From NCBI RefSeq assembly GCF_030272615.1, contig NC_081413.1, positions 142,365,976 to 142,429,975 of the forward strand: 64,000 bases of DNA, in the 5' to 3' direction. Below the pieces are notes generated by a model that saw nothing but the letters and a program-made list of their open reading frames with translations, had not been told where the DNA came from and made no database searches. Within the stretch, counting starts at the first letter, position 1, and every line of letters begins with the position of its first letter. Source of the DNA: Cryptomeria japonica (lineage: Eukaryota > Streptophyta > Pinopsida > Cupressales > Cupressaceae). Below are positions 44,604 to 58,072 of the stretch, one piece after another. A program made the translations under genes and the position numbers.

Positions 44604-46248
44604 GTCCAACGGTGAAAACCACCTCGGTGGCACCCTGGGCAAGTACCATGGTGAAAACTGGGTCACCGGCGCCATGTGTAGAGACATTGCTCCTCCCTCC
44701 TTCAGGTTTCAATTCCATCCTTTCACTTTGCACACACTCACAACCTCTCCATTCATAATAAACTTACCCATTCCCATCATGGCTTGTTATTGGTCTACCC
44801 AAGATTGGTTAGCCATTCATAATAAACATCCCTTTTCACACCTTTCCATCCATAATAAATCAGCTCCTATCTGTGGCTAAGGCTATCCTACGTCTAGTAA
44901 TGGGTGTGGAATTGAGAGCATCACATGTTTCGAGGAGTACAGTTTCTTCCAGTTTTCTTCAGTCTATCCGTGCACAATTTGCAATAAAGAAACACTTGCA
45001 TCGCCAATCCATATTAAAGTTCCATCTTCTCCAAAATAAAGTATCAGTTTCAATGTGGATTCAGTTAGCTTCAGATGAGACACAATAACAACGGACTTCA
45101 ACAAATCAAATATTTCAACAGACTCAAATAATATTATGGTTTAGTGCTATCTATCCTTTTGTGAAAGTAAACATTGTGACCACAATCAAATAGACTTATA
45201 CAAGTGACAAGAGACACTAAACCAGAGGACTACCGTGGACGTTGGTGTCGAGTCTTGGTTTTATTTTTTGATTTTACCTTTTTTGGTAACATGTCTTTTA
45301 GCTTTTCCAGGATGTCTTTGACTAGAGATTCTATCTCCAGGATGTCTTTGACTAGAAAGGCGAGGATGGGGTATCGTCACCTATTTTTCTCTGTTGTTTG
45401 TGGATTGTCTCTTAGTAATGCTATGACTTGTCCAAGGATATGACGACACTATGAGTCTAGTATGAATTGGGGCATTCCTTGTTTGCAACTGTCTTATCTC
45501 CATGCAAACGGGTACAATGACGTTCTGGGTCGAACATATATATGGATTGTCATAACATATTTGTCATAATAAAGCTCAATGATGATAACGCACAAGAAGC
45601 TCTTTTCACTTTCATATCTTCTATCTTCCATCGCCCTTTCTTAATTGACCTCCATCATCCCTCTTGAGTTCATGTAGCCTGCTATCACATGACTGAGTAT
45701 AATGACACACCAAAAATATTTGCATTTCATGTAGTTGCACCTGCATTACCACATATTAAGCATTTCATACATACATATAGATATCACAATTGCATCACAT
45801 CCTGCACACAACACATGTTAGCAATCTTACATTTTTATCATGTAAATAATTCTTTGCATTATCAAATTCATTTGCATTTCATACATTCACATTTGCATTG
45901 GCATAACATATTAAAAACATAAAAGAACAAACATATTGCATTCCATCATGTACATATTTGCATCCATATCATAAACATCACATAAGAACATCTCATCACA
46001 TAGATACACATGCATATAGCTGCCGCAAAGATGAATCATCTCATATATATACATATAATCATAAGTGTCATGATACAATGATGCCAAAATACATATGGCT
46101 ACACAGCCAATCCTCGTGTCATCCTTTCTGGATAGAGAAACCCATTGATCACTACTGCCAGTATTGTTGGTAATGCTAATTCAGTATGTGTCATCGTGTC
46201 CCATGCCACGTGTCCAGCCCTCATCTCCAATCCTAGATCCTAGAACAC

Positions 46249-47236
46249 TCATCTCAGTGCATCCCTATCTCCGTCTTGATCATAGGGTATCAACTCCCCA
46301 TCGATCAATATCCTCAGAATCCTATATACATCCTCTAAGGTGACTGTCATCTCACCCATCAACAAATTGAATGTACATGTCTCTGAGTGCCATCTCTCAG
46401 CCAGCGCATTTAGCAACCCCATGTTCGCCCAAAACTTAGGCACATACAGAATATGTCGTAGGCCCATAGCCTGAACTGCTACTCTCTCCTTGACTGTCAG
46501 CTTTGCTTGCAAACTCTGAGTTCACGAGAATCTCTCTTGTGACTCCAGCATAGGTAGGTCCTCCTTCAGTTAAGCAAATCAACTGTGTCAGTCAAAGTGG
46601 CATTCCTTGATCATCACAAAATGTTGCTCTTTATCCTAGTATTTCTCATACTCTATCCTACTGACACTCACTGTTCATCACAAAGTGTTGTTGTTTATCC
46701 TAGTGGTACTCCCTATTCATCACAAAGTACTATGTGTTTTTGCACTCCCTGTTCATCACAAAGTGTTGCTCATATTTGCACTCACTGTTCATCACAAAGT
46801 GCTGCTCTTTTTAGTACTCCCTGTTCATCGCAAAGTACTATGTCTTAGTACTCCCTATTCATCACAAAGTGCCTCGATCTATTCTAGTCTTCCCTAGAGG
46901 ACCTGTTTGAGTGTATCTTGTCACTAGCTTATCCAATCGACAGCGTATGTTCATCACAGAACTGCCAATTTGACCTAGAAGACATAAACGCGCATTCATG
47001 ACACAAACGCGCCTAGCTAACCTAGATGCGCCTGACACCAGTACAAACGCGCTTCAACAGTTTTTTGACATTGTTTGACATATCCTAAATTCAGATTTAT
47101 TGCTCTACCTAACATGCATTAATGACAATATTTATTGCGAAAAAGTATAAGGAGGTTTTACGGTACTTACTGGCTCTCCTGCATCTGCTGGCCTATGAAA
47201 TCGATGAACGCGATTGAATTTGTGAACCAATGCCAT
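46249..47236 (-). pseudogene. Antisense plant mobile domain (PMD)-like gene in element E, copy 1
   Basis: Exon 1 is 47236-47171 (MALVHKFNRVHRFHRPADAG, then EP). It ends at a GTAAGT donor; exon 2 is 46563-46249 after an AAG acceptor, in phase. Exon 2 reads VQAMGLRHILYVPKFWANMG, LLNALAERWHSETCTFNLLM and GEMTVTLEDVYRILRILIDG, the start of the plant mobile domain found in MAIN/MAIL1 and in many transposons. One in-frame TGA (about 46524) and the early stop at 46249 leave about a quarter of a PMD. The intron (46564-47170) holds a TTCATCACAAAGT minisatellite. PMD genes antisense to Tat-like gypsy pol are an established association. Confidence 0.82.
46600..46885. repeat. Intronic minisatellite, TTCATCACAAAGT core
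   Basis: Seven or eight copies of ACTCCCTGTTCATCACAAAG with variable spacers (period about 30-37 bp), inside the PMD intron. The same array is at 57110-57395. Downstream, AAACGCGC recurs four times (46984-47052). Confidence 0.88.
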
Positions 47237-47579
47237 CGTTGCTGACTGCTGCTGCTCTATTCTCTCTTTGCACTCTAATCTCTTGGATGTGTGGATGACA
47301 ATGATGATGTATTCCCCTCACGGTCTATCTTATAGACTACCCTAGCCCTCGTTTCCCGAGTCAGTCTTCGTTATCTTGTGACTTAGTCACTCTATCCTAT
47401 CGGGTCAGTCCATTCTAGCCTTTCTTTCTTATCGAGAGATTGTCTGTGTTCTTTTCAAACATTTTCATCCAATCTCTTGAGGGGGCATATCATTCCCATC
47501 TTGGGGCAACTTTGTATCAGTTCATATTATCTTCTTTGAAACAACGCGACAAGCTGCATTGTCTCAAAGAGGGGCAAAA

Positions 47580-48352
47580 TGTAGACACCTAAAATTGCCA
47601 TGTCTAATTAAATAAATATTTTATTTATTTAATTACTTTAGCCTAATTCTTCTATTAATTAAATAAATCTTTATTTATTTAATTCATTCATTTATCCTCT
47701 TTTAGCCTTATTTCTCATTTAAATAAATACATTTATTTATTTAAATTACCCTTTTCCCAAATTAAATAAATACTTTTATTTATTTAATTGATCCCACTTC
47801 CTCTATTAATTAAATAAATCTTTATTTATTTAATTAATTCATTAACCTTTTCAACCTATGACACATGTCATTCATCTCTTAATTCCTACACTACCTACCC
47901 TCTTATTATTTTCTTATTTTCTCTACCTACCCTTTAATCATAGCCGACCATTTATCTTTTACACCTCTCAATCTTATCCCTCCATTTCTTATAGTGCCTT
48001 CTATATAAGGAGATGCTTCCTTCATTATCAACCCGATCAGTTGACTTCCTAACTACGGTTTTGAACTTTCATATGTGATCCTACTTGCAACCACATTTTC
48101 ATTCTTTGTTGAGCTCTTGTGCACATAAAATCTGAGAGCAAATATATCAAGCAAGATCAATGGAGATAGGAAGAATGGAGATTCAAACCCTATTGGACAT
48201 GTGATGGTATAATCTTTGTGGTTTCATTTGATTTGCATTGTCTTAGGTAATCTTCATATGTTATGGTGGATCTTTGTTGTAGTTAGGCTAGGGTTTTGTT
48301 GTTGAATTCATTTAGTCTTTCAATATTGTTGTTTCCATTTTCACCATAAACA
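47580..48352 (+). repeat. Element E LTR 1
   Basis: 773 bp, TGTAGACACC to CATAAACA. It has five AT-rich palindromes at 47605-47838 and a TATA box (CTATATAAGG, 48001-48010). It matches 58073-58845 closely with the same length, so the pair is young compared with Copia-1. Confidence 0.93.
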
Positions 48353-50892
48353 TTTTGGCACGCCTAGTGGGCCATGGATTTTTGTTAGATCTGTGTATTT
48401 TGTAGATTTTCCTAACCATATATTGCTATTTTGTAAAACAATTTGGAAAATAACCTTGTGCAGCTAGGGTTTTGGACACGAAATCAAGATCTTGGAGAGA
48501 TTCGATCATATCTCACAAACAACTTGGAAATTTTGCACCAAAGTTTTTATTTTAGGTTGAAGACAGTATCAAGATATCTCAAAAAAAAATTCAAATCTAT
48601 TGGAGCATATTTTAATTTTCTATGGTTTTATATGAATTTTCAAAAAAAATTAATTTTGAGAGAAAATGAGCGAATTTTTCAAATTTTCTTACATTTTTGG
48701 AAATCTCTCATAATTATACATAAGATTTGTTCTTTGTGATTTTAATTTTGATGCAAAATATATCCCTAAAAATTGGATCTTTAAAACTTAGGGTTTTTCC
48801 TTATTTTGATTAGATTTCACAAACGGCTTCGAATTTTGGCATCACAATTTTTTTGCAGGTTAGGAAAATTATCAGAGGTGTTCAGTAAAAATTTTATATT
48901 TTTTGGATCAAGGTTTCATTTTATATGAATTGTTTATGATTTTTCATAAAAAATTAATTTTGAGAGAAAATTAGCGAATTTTTTTGATTTTCTTACATTT
49001 TTATAAATCTCTCAAAATTATACATAGGATTTGTTCTTTTTTATTTTAAATTTGATGCAAAATAATTCCTCAAAAATCGGATCTTTGAAAATTAGGGTTT
49101 TGCATTATTTTACTCATATCTCACAAACTACTTGGATTTATTGCAGATATTTTTTTATGCAGGTTTAGAAGACCCTGAGGACTGTCCAGTAAAAATTTCA
49201 AATGTTTTGAATCAATCTTTCATTTTATATGAAATTTTTATGATTTTTCATAAAAAATTAATTTTTGGAGCAAATTAGCAATTTTTTTGGATTTTCTTAC
49301 ATTTCTAGAAATTTCGTGAAATTTTACAGATGGGTTTTTTTTATGATGAATCAGATCTTTGAATTGGTCAAAAAAACTGCATTGTTGAAGGCCCCTATTT
49401 CACAAAGTCTTTTGGATCTAAAATTTACCTAACTTGTGTGCTTGCAAGAGGGGTATTATTGCAAACTACTAACAAATCTTTGTTGCAGAATTTTGGCAAT
49501 GGTTTTTTATCTTTATTATGTGCCCTATTTTCATAGACTAGCAAACACTTCAATTGGTGCACTAAAATTGAACCAGTGTCCTTTGTGTCTTGGGCAATAG
49601 GCTCTTTTTGTTTAATCTTTAGAGGGCTTGTCTCCCCGTGTGGTTATTAGGACTACTAGTCAGGAGAGAACGACCCAAGTGGTAGTAAGAAAAACCCACC
49701 TCTTCCGAACTACCATAAACAATTGTATTCATGGTGAAAACTGTGGATAACGTGTGCTGATTAGTTCATACCGACACTATGTCTCCCCATAAACCCGTTT
49801 GATCAAATTTATTTGATCATTTGTAAGAGGTAACCCCTACTGGCTGGGAGCCTTCTGTATTTACAAAGCTGAAAGTGTTGCATGTATGGTCACATGAGTA
49901 TGCCCTTACTAGCACCTTTTTGTTTTAGAATCCAAAATCCTTCTAGTTTGTTGGGGCAGGAGGTCGGACCTCTAGAGCGGCCTACACACATACGGTTCTT
50001 AGTAGAGATACAAAGTTCACCACGGGGAGTTTTCGTGGGGACTGATGCTTGGCTTCCCTGAGAAGTGAGTGTCGAGGGTGGAGCCAGTGGGGTCAAGCAT
50101 CTAAGTATCCACTCTGAATAGTGTAGCCTTGGGGGAAACCCCATGTGGGATCAACAACTATTGTCCTAGCCAGCCATAGGAATTGTGCTTGACTTATTTT
50201 GAACAATCAAACATTCTAGACCAAACATCCAAACATTGTGTCTTCAAGTGTATGCAAAACAATTTTACATCAAACAACACACTTTTCTTTGAGTCATTTT
50301 TGAGTGTAAACACTTGCAAACATTGAGTCCTCATCAACATTGTGTCCTCTTGTCACGAAAAACAGCCAAAATTTCAGATTGGATCACAATAAAACAACTT
50401 TAGAATTGAAAAAACTTTTACAGTCCAGCAAACAAGAGCAATGAGTTTCAGAATTCTTAAGCTTCCTAAGTTATTTCTCTAGATTTTCATATAGCATTCA
50501 GCCTATTTCTGGGTCTCACAAAGTCTATCATTGCTTTACATCTTGCATTACATTCACATTTATCTAAACTTGAGTCAAAAGGTCACTTGTTTGTCCTCAT
50601 CTTGCTTTGTCAACATACTACATACAACAACATTTTGCTAAGTGGTCCCTCATCAAGGTCTATCACCTTTTGGTCTCATTTGGTCTTACTTAGAGTCAAG
50701 ATCAACTTACCTCATCAAGAGAAACTATCATCTCTTTGGAAGTCATACTTACTCTACTACATACATACTTGGTCTTACGCTTTGGACATTACAAGTACAC
50801 CTCAGATTCATTTGCATTCCATCCAAACTCTTGGTCTTCCATACTTTTTCCATTTTTATCTAGTCTCACGCATCTTGGTCAAGACCTAGTTC
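48353..50892 (+). other. Element E primer site and long leader
   Basis: TTTTGGCACGCCTAGTGGGC (48353-48372) is a Tat-type primer site. A 2.5-kb leader follows with no gag frame. Between about 48497 and 49390 it holds three tandem copies (period about 300 bp) marked by ATATCTCACAAAC (48506, 48814, 49119) and AAAAAATTAATTTTGAGAGA. The segment 49620-50160 has several short frames but no recognisable domain. Confidence 0.75.
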
Positions 50893-53150
50893 ATGGTTGA
50901 AACCCGTTCCCAAAAATCTAGGAGAGAAACTAAAGAGGTTCAAGAGTCCACAAACATGAGTTCCTATGAGTATGACAATGATATCTTTTTCAAATCTGAT
51001 CATACTTCATTACCTGACATGGATGCTTATAGAAACATTCCAAATGTTGAGCACATGGACACTACAAACAACAATGATACACACAATGACAATATGGACA
51101 ACTTTTCAGTACATTCAGCAGAAGTGGAAGACACCATTATGGGTCTGTTTCAATCGATTGGTTGAGGAAATAATGAAGAGAGATAGTCAATACTTCTTCC
51201 AAGTGATGGCACAAAGTGGAGCCAAGATCCCTCATGATTTTGACATGTCTCAAATAATGGAAAATCGACCTTTGCAACAAACTCACTCCAACATGGATCA
51301 AAGGAGGGCTAATAGTGGAGGCAATAGAGGATCACATATGGTGTCTGAATCACCATCATCATTGTTTCAAAAACTAGAGGTCCCATACACACATGGTCAA
51401 GCATATGATACTCACCTTCGCAGACCATTATGGAAGTCTTATGCAGAAAAATATACTCAATCACATACAAATGCTAAGGATCAACCAGCAAATCAATTGG
51501 ATATTCAAAGGCATGATCAAAATTTGGACACAAGGAAACCCCGCATCAAATTTGGGGACAACACAATTAAAAAAACTCATGAAATGCCTATAGAATATGG
51601 TATACATGGACAAAATAGATATTCCATTCCTCATCATGACTCTATACCAGGTGGTCCATACATGCAACATCATTATAGACCTCCTCCATATGAACATGTG
51701 TATGATCAATATCATCCATATATGCAACATGCTCCTCCACTTGGTGCTTCAGGCATGGGATATGGTCTAAGAAGTCGGTCTCCACCTAAGAATAATTTGG
51801 AACAACAAATCAAGGACTTACAAAAGAAAATGGAGGATATAAATGCACCGAAGCCAACTTAAACAATGAGAGACATATGTCCCTATCCATTTGACAAAAT
51901 CATTCCAATGCCTCCATTTCCTACACACTTTGTGACACCTAAGTTTGATAAGTACAGAGGAAATGGGGATCCAAAGGCACATATAAGACAATTTTTCACA
52001 GCTTGCATTGAGGTAGCAGCAGAAGAGACATATTTGATGAGATTATTCCCACAAAGCTTAGGTGATCAAGCTATGGAATGGTTCTCCCAACTTCCACCTG
52101 GAATTAAGTGATGGGGTGATTTAGCAGAGGCATTTATCCAACATTTCTCATACAACATAGAGACAGACATATCGTTGGCTACTTTGTGCAACACCAAGAA
52201 AAAGGATGGAGGAATCTAGCCAGTAGATGCTCTTGTGAAATTCCACAAAAACAAATGGTAGAGATGTTTACCCAAAATGTTAACAAAGACATTGGTTATG
52301 ACCTAAGAAAAGCTTGTTTATCCTCCTTCAAGGATGTCATTGAAAAAGGATTAGCGACTGAAAAGGTCCTAATTGAACAAGGAGTCATTAAGATATTCAA
52401 GGAAAACAAAGATGACTTTAAAGGAAATGATAAGCCAATATTTTGGAATAAAAACAAGAACACAGTCAATGATGGTGTTGTTGATGCCAATACAGTGTGA
52501 CCCAAAATCATTTTTTCTGGATCAAGCTCTACAAACAATCAAGTGAATACTCAAACAACTTCCAAGTCATGAAGGAAGTACACTCCATTGGGAGAACCAC
52601 TTGAGTCCGTTTTCAAAAAGCTAGTGGCAAACAAGATAATCAAAATTCCAATTTTCCTCCATATGAGCCAAAGGTCAAACCAAATTGGTGGAATGATGAT
52701 GAATATTGTGAATTCCATAAGAGTAAAGGTCATAAGATAGGAAATTGTCATCGACTGAAGAACATCATACAAGATCTTATTGATAGAGGTGACATTGAGA
52801 TTGAAGGACACTCATCCAATCAAGAACATGAGATGTTTAAGGAACCATTCCCAAAACATGACAAGGGAAAAGCTAAAGCCACAAATGACCAAACCAACTA
52901 TACCAGAGCATCCTATAACTATGATTCAACTATCAATCATATTTCGATGGACAATTATGTCTCTACCATTATCATCAAGGACAAAATGCCTGAGAATTCT
53001 ACCCAAAGACCCAAGATTGTCCTAAAAGGCATTCGATCTTCTTCTGAACCTACCTCTGAATGTAATGTTACAACTCATCAAGGTAAATTCACTTTGCAAG
53101 CTGCTCCAGCTAAAAACACTGCTTCCTCATCAACCAAAACCTGAGTATGA
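50893..53150 (+). pseudogene. Element E gag
   Basis: It starts MVETRSQKSRRETKEVQEST. After a frameshift near 51165 it runs through a Gln/Met/His-rich region to PKFDKYRGNGDPKAHIRQFF and GDQAMEWFSQLPPGIK (51950-52110), the retrotransposon gag domain. YCEFHKSKGHKIGNCHRLKN, at about 52712-52771, is the gag zinc motif of Tat-like gypsy elements. Stops or frameshifts near 51862, 52110, 52218 and 52571 break it. Confidence 0.85.
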
Positions 53151-54354
53151 GCTTGTAGAACAGTTAGGGAAGACACTCGCGCTTATCTCCATCCTTGAGC
53201 TCTTATGCATATCTTCCACACATAAAGCCATTCTTGACAAAATCTTGAGAGACACTTTTGTCCCTACTGATCTGAACGTGGACCAGTTTCAAGCCATGGT
53301 GGGATACCTTTTTGTTCCACACTCCCTTACATTCACAGAAGCTGACGATGCCTCCATAAGTCAACCACCTAATGCACCATTACACATTGAAGCCTTCATA
53401 CACAAACATCGAATAAAATGAGTCCTGATAGATGGAGGAGCAGGTCTGAACATTTGTACATTGAGCACTATTAAACAATTGGGATATTCAGATAAAGTTG
53501 TGAATTCTACAAAAAAAATTACCATCAAGGCATATGATGATGAAGAGCGTTCATCTAAAGGCACAGTCACCTTGCCTCTCAGAGTTGGGCTAGTTACAAA
53601 AGATGTGGTTTGTCAAGTCCTACACCTGGATCTCACATACAATATATTACTAAGATGTCGTTGGATTCATGAAATGAGGGCAGTCCCATTTACATATCAC
53701 CAATGCATTAAGTTTCCTCACAATGGAGTTGAAATAACATTTAATGGTGATCCTAATCCATTCATATATTGCAATAACTTGAGACCAAAAAATGTGACGA
53801 TCATTCCAAGTAATAGAGAAGCTATTCCTTCATTAGCATATGTGGATCTAGAATCATTAAAAGCTTCTACATCAAAACAAGCAGAGATCAAAGAAAAGTT
53901 CAAGATTAAAGACATGGGATGTGGTGAGTATATCTTCCATGTTGATCAACTCCCACTATCTCCTAAGACATTCAGTCGACAGGAACAATCTACAAACAAC
54001 TTGCAATATCAAGGAATTGGGTGTGAACCACCTAGTGTTGTGGCTACTAAGTCTGAATGCAAATCTCCTCTAATAATGCAAGCACCTATTAATATTAATA
54101 GTCCTAAGAGTGGTTCCAATGAAGAATCTATTGAGTGTATCACCAACCCTCTTGATAACTCACATAGCTTTACTATATCATCCACTCATTCCATTTCTAC
54201 TTCTCTCCTAGACTTGGATCAACAAGAATTACAAAAGCCCTTACTCATTGGAGATCAAAAATCAAACTTTGAAAAGAAAAATCCTTTAGTCCAAATCAAA
54301 ATCAAAAGCTATTGGACTCTGCAAAAATCAAAGTCAAGGATAAAAATCCTATGA
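53151..54354 (+). pseudogene. Element E aspartic protease region
   Basis: VLIDGGAGLNICTLSTIKQL (about 53423-53480) is the protease active site, with D-G-G where D-S-G is usual; that is common in this lineage. YNILLRCRWIHEMRAVPFTY (about 53640-53700) and KFPHNGVEI are the conserved end of the domain. The frame 53461-54354 is open for 297 codons. A TGA at 53420-53422 separates it from gag. Confidence 0.85.
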
Positions 54355-55113
54355 AAGAAAAAGAACAAGAGTTGATCTCCCCTAATACCAAAATAACTGG
54401 GGGCAAAAGTTCCAAAATTTCAAGCCAAAAAGAATACTTGTTGATCCTAAGTCTCCATCATGCCATGCTACTTTCACTTCTTTTCACAATCATAAGCCTT
54501 CATCACTCATCCACTTGTTCCAGACATCCTTTCCCTTCTAGCGATACATCATGGACCTTTAATGGAGCTTCCTCCAGGGACTTTGTTATCAAGGATGCCC
54601 AAACTTCTTTAGGGGACACGCATATGGGCCTACGTAGTCCACACATTAGCAATTCTATCTCAGTTCCTTTATCAAGGAAGACAGTCACTCAAGATACACA
54701 TCATTCAGGCAAGGAACATTGCAGCTATAATCATAAAGTCAAGCCTAGCACATTTGAGGTAGGGGACTAAGTTCTCAAAGAAAATCCTAAAAATCAGCAA
54801 GACAAAGAGAAGAAGGGCAAGTTCAAACCAAACTAGCTTGGTCCTTACATCATCACAGCAACATATAGATCAAGTGCATATCATCTCTCAACTCCAAATG
54901 GTGAACCTCTGGAAGATCCTATCAACAGCATGCACCTTCACATGTTTTACACATAGCTCTTCAGAGTATCCTCATTCAAATATACAAAAAAATGAAAAAA
55001 TTCAAAAATACAAAAAAATCATAAAAATAAAAAAATCGTTTCTCGGTGAAAACCTGGCAAACAGGCGCCTGGTGACACAAAAAAAATAAAAATTGAAAAA
55101 ACATAAAAACATC
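54355..55113 (+). pseudogene. Element E pol: only the integrase C-terminus remains
   Basis: After the protease linker the sequence passes through frameshifted remnants (54360-54720) straight to PSTFEVGD, VLKENPKN, KKGKFKPN, LGPYIITA and INSMHLHMFY (about 54742-54955). These are the C-terminal chromatin-facing part of a gypsy integrase. The reverse transcriptase, RNase H and integrase core, usually about 2.5-3 kb, are missing. The element is an internal deletion derivative that needs enzymes in trans. Confidence 0.8.
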
Positions 55114-58072
55114 TTGTCCAACGGTGAAAACCACTTCGGTGGCGCCCTGGGCAAGTACCATGGTGAAAACTGGGTCACCAGTGCCATCCGTAGAGACATT
55201 GCTCCTCCCTCCTTCAGGTTTCAATTCCATCCTTTCACTTTGCACACACTCACAACCTCTCCATTCATAATAAACTTACCCATTCCCATCATGGCTTGTT
55301 ATTGGTCTACCCAAGATTGGTTAGCCATTCATAATAAACATCCCTTTTCACCCCTTTCCATCCATAATAAATTAGCTCCTATCTGTGGCTAAGGCTTTCC
55401 TACGTCTAGTAATGGGTGTGGAACTGAGAGCATCACATGTTTCGAGGAGTATAGTTTCTTCCAGTTTTCTTTAGTCTATCTGTGCACAATATGCAATAAA
55501 GAAACACTTGCATCACCAATCCGTAATAAAGTTACATCTTCTCCACAATAAAGTATCGGTTTCAATGTGGATTCAGTTAGCTTCAGATGAGACACAACAA
55601 CAATGGACTTCAACAAATCAAACATTTCAACAAACTCAGATAATATTATGGTTTAGTGTTATCTATCCTTTTGTGAAAGTAAACATTGTGACCACAATCA
55701 AATAGACTTATACAAGTGACAAGAGACACTAAACCTAAGGACTAGTGTGGATGTTGGTGTCGAGTCTTGGTTTTCTTTTTTGATTTTACCTTTTTTGGTG
55801 ACATGTCTTTTAGCTTTTCCAGGATGTCTTTGACTAGAGATTCTATCTCCAGGATGTTTTTGACTAGAAAGGCGAGGATGGGGTATCATCACCTATTTTT
55901 CTTTACTATCTGTGGATTGTCTCTTAGTAATGCTATGACTTGTCCAAGGATATGAGGACATTGTGAGTCTAGTATGAACTGGGGCATTCCTTGTTTGCAA
56001 CTGTCTTATCTCCATGCAAATGGGTACAATGACTTTCTGGATTGAACATATATCTGAATTGTCACAACCTATTTGCCATAATAAAGCTCAATGATGATAA
56101 CGTAGAAGAAGCTCTTTTCACTTTCATATCTTCTATCTTCCATCCCCCTTTCTTGATTGACCTCCATCATCCTTCTTGAGTTCATGTAGCCTGCTATCAC
56201 ATGACTGAGTATAATAACACACCAAAAACATTTGCATTTCATGTAGTTGCACCTGCATTACCTCATATTAAGCATTTCATACATACATATAGATATCACA
56301 ATTGCATCACATCCTGCACACAACACATGTTAGCAATCTTAAATTTTTATCATGTAAATAATTCTTTGCATTATCATATTCATTTGCATTTCATACATTC
56401 ACATTTGCATTGGCATAACATATTAAAAACATAAAAGAACAAAAATATTGCATTCTATCATGTACATATTTGCATCCATATCATAAGTATCACATAAGAA
56501 CATCTCATCACATAGATACACATGCATATAGCTGCTGCAAAGATGAATCATCTCATATATACATATAATCATAAGTGTCATGATACAATGATGTCAAAAT
56601 ACATATGGCTACACAGCCAATCCTCGTGTCACCCTATCCAGATAGAGAAACCCACTGATCAATCCTACCAGTACTATTGGTAATGCTAATCCAGTCTATG
56701 TCATTGTGTAGCATGCCACATGTCCAGCCCTCATCTCCAATCCCGGATCCTGGAATAGTCATCTCAGTGCATCCCTGTCTCCGTCTCGATCATAGGGTAT
56801 CAACTCCCCATCGATTGGTATCCTCATAATCCTATATGCATCCTCTAAGGTGACTATCATCTCACCCATCAGCAAATTGAACGTACATGTCTCTGAGTGC
56901 CATCTCTTAGCCAGTGCAGTTAGCAACACCATGTTCACCCAAAACTCAGGCACATACAAAATATGTCGTAGGCCCATAGCCTAAACTGCTTCTCTCTCCT
57001 CTACTGTTAGCTTTGCTTGCAAACTCTAATTTCACAGGAATCTCTCTCATGACTCCAGCATAGGTAGGTCCTCCTTCAGTTAAGCAAATCAACTGTGTCA
57101 GTCAAAGTGGCATGCCTTGATCATCACAAAATGTTGCTCTTTATCCTTGTATTTCTCATACTCTATCCTAGTGACACTCACTGTTCATCACAAAGTGTTG
57201 TTGTTTATCCTAGTGGTACTCCCTATTCATCACAAAGTACTATGTGTTTTTGCACTCCCTGTTCATCACAAAGTGTTGTTCATATTTGCACTCACTGTTC
57301 ATCACAAAGTGTTGCTCTTTTTAGTACTCCCTGTTCATCGCAAAGGACTATGTCCTAGTACTCCCTATTCATCACAAAGTGCCTCGATCTATTCTAGTCT
57401 TCCCTAGAGGACCTGCTTGAGTGTATCTTCTCAGCAGCTTATCCAATCGACAACGTATGTTCATCACAGAACTGCCAATTTGACCTAGAAGACATAAACG
57501 CGCATTCATGACACAAACGCGCCTAGCTAACCTAGATGCGCCTGACACCAGTACAGACGTGCCTCAACAGTTTTTTGACATTGTTTGACATATCCTAAAC
57601 GTGCATTTATTTCTCTACCTAACATGCATTAATGACAATATTTATTGCGGCAAAGTACAAGGAGGTTTTACAATACTTACTGGCTCTCCTACATCTACTG
57701 GCCTATGAAATTGATGAATGCGATTGAATCTGTGAACCAATGCCATCGTTGCTGACTGTTGCTACTCTAATCTCTTGGATGTGTGGATGACAATGATGAT
57801 GTATTCCCCTCGCCGTCTATCTTATAGACTACCCTAGCCCTCATTTCCCGAGTTAGTCTTCGTTATCCTATGACTTAGTCACTCTATCCTATTTGGGTCA
57901 GTCCATTCTAGCCTTTCTTTCTTATCGAGAGATTGTCTATGTTCTTTTCAAACATTTTTATCCAATCTCTCGAGGGGGCATATCATTCCCATCTTGGGGC
58001 AACTTTGTATCAGTTCATATTATCTTCTTTGAAACAACGCGACAAGCTGCATTGTCTCAAAGAGGGGCAAAA
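55114..58072 (+). mobile_element. Element E 3' region
   Basis: The second copy of the block at 44604-47579. It has GGTGAAAACC-type repeats (three between 55044 and 55175), a 1.2-kb AT-rich stretch without genes (about 55500-56750), the antisense PMD gene, and the purine-rich tract AAAGAGGGGCAAAA before the LTR. Confidence 0.88.
56759..57746 (-). pseudogene. Antisense plant mobile domain-like gene in element E, copy 2
   Basis: Exon 1 57746-57681 with the same GTAAGT donor; exon 2 57073-56759. It reads MGLRHILYVPEFWVNMVLL, ALAKRWHSETCTFNLLMGEM and VTLEDAYRIMRIPIDGELIP. A stop before MGLRHI (near 56980) replaces the continuous frame seen in copy 1, so each copy has its own breaks. The intron again holds the TTCATCACAAAGT array (57110-57395). 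Confidence 0.82.

Larger units (their letters stand above)
44604..47579 (+). mobile_element. Element E: 3' part of a truncated upstream copy
   Basis: It matches 55114-58072 almost base for base: GGTGAAAACC-type repeats, a long AT-rich region, the antisense plant-mobile-domain gene, and a purine-rich end (AAAGAGGGGCAAAA) before the LTR. Everything upstream (pol and 5' LTR) is missing, and the left edge abuts the Copia-2 leader. Confidence 0.88.

Noticed and set aside
44422-44758. Overlapping short frames near 44422-44758 and 54976-55245
   Set aside because: They lie in the GGTGAAAACC repeat region of element E on the strand opposite to each other and have no shared domain.
45689-46173. His-rich small proteins
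   Set aside because: AT-rich ACAT/CATA repeats in the element E 3' region; the duplicate copy near 56201 shows the same with no frame conservation beyond identity.
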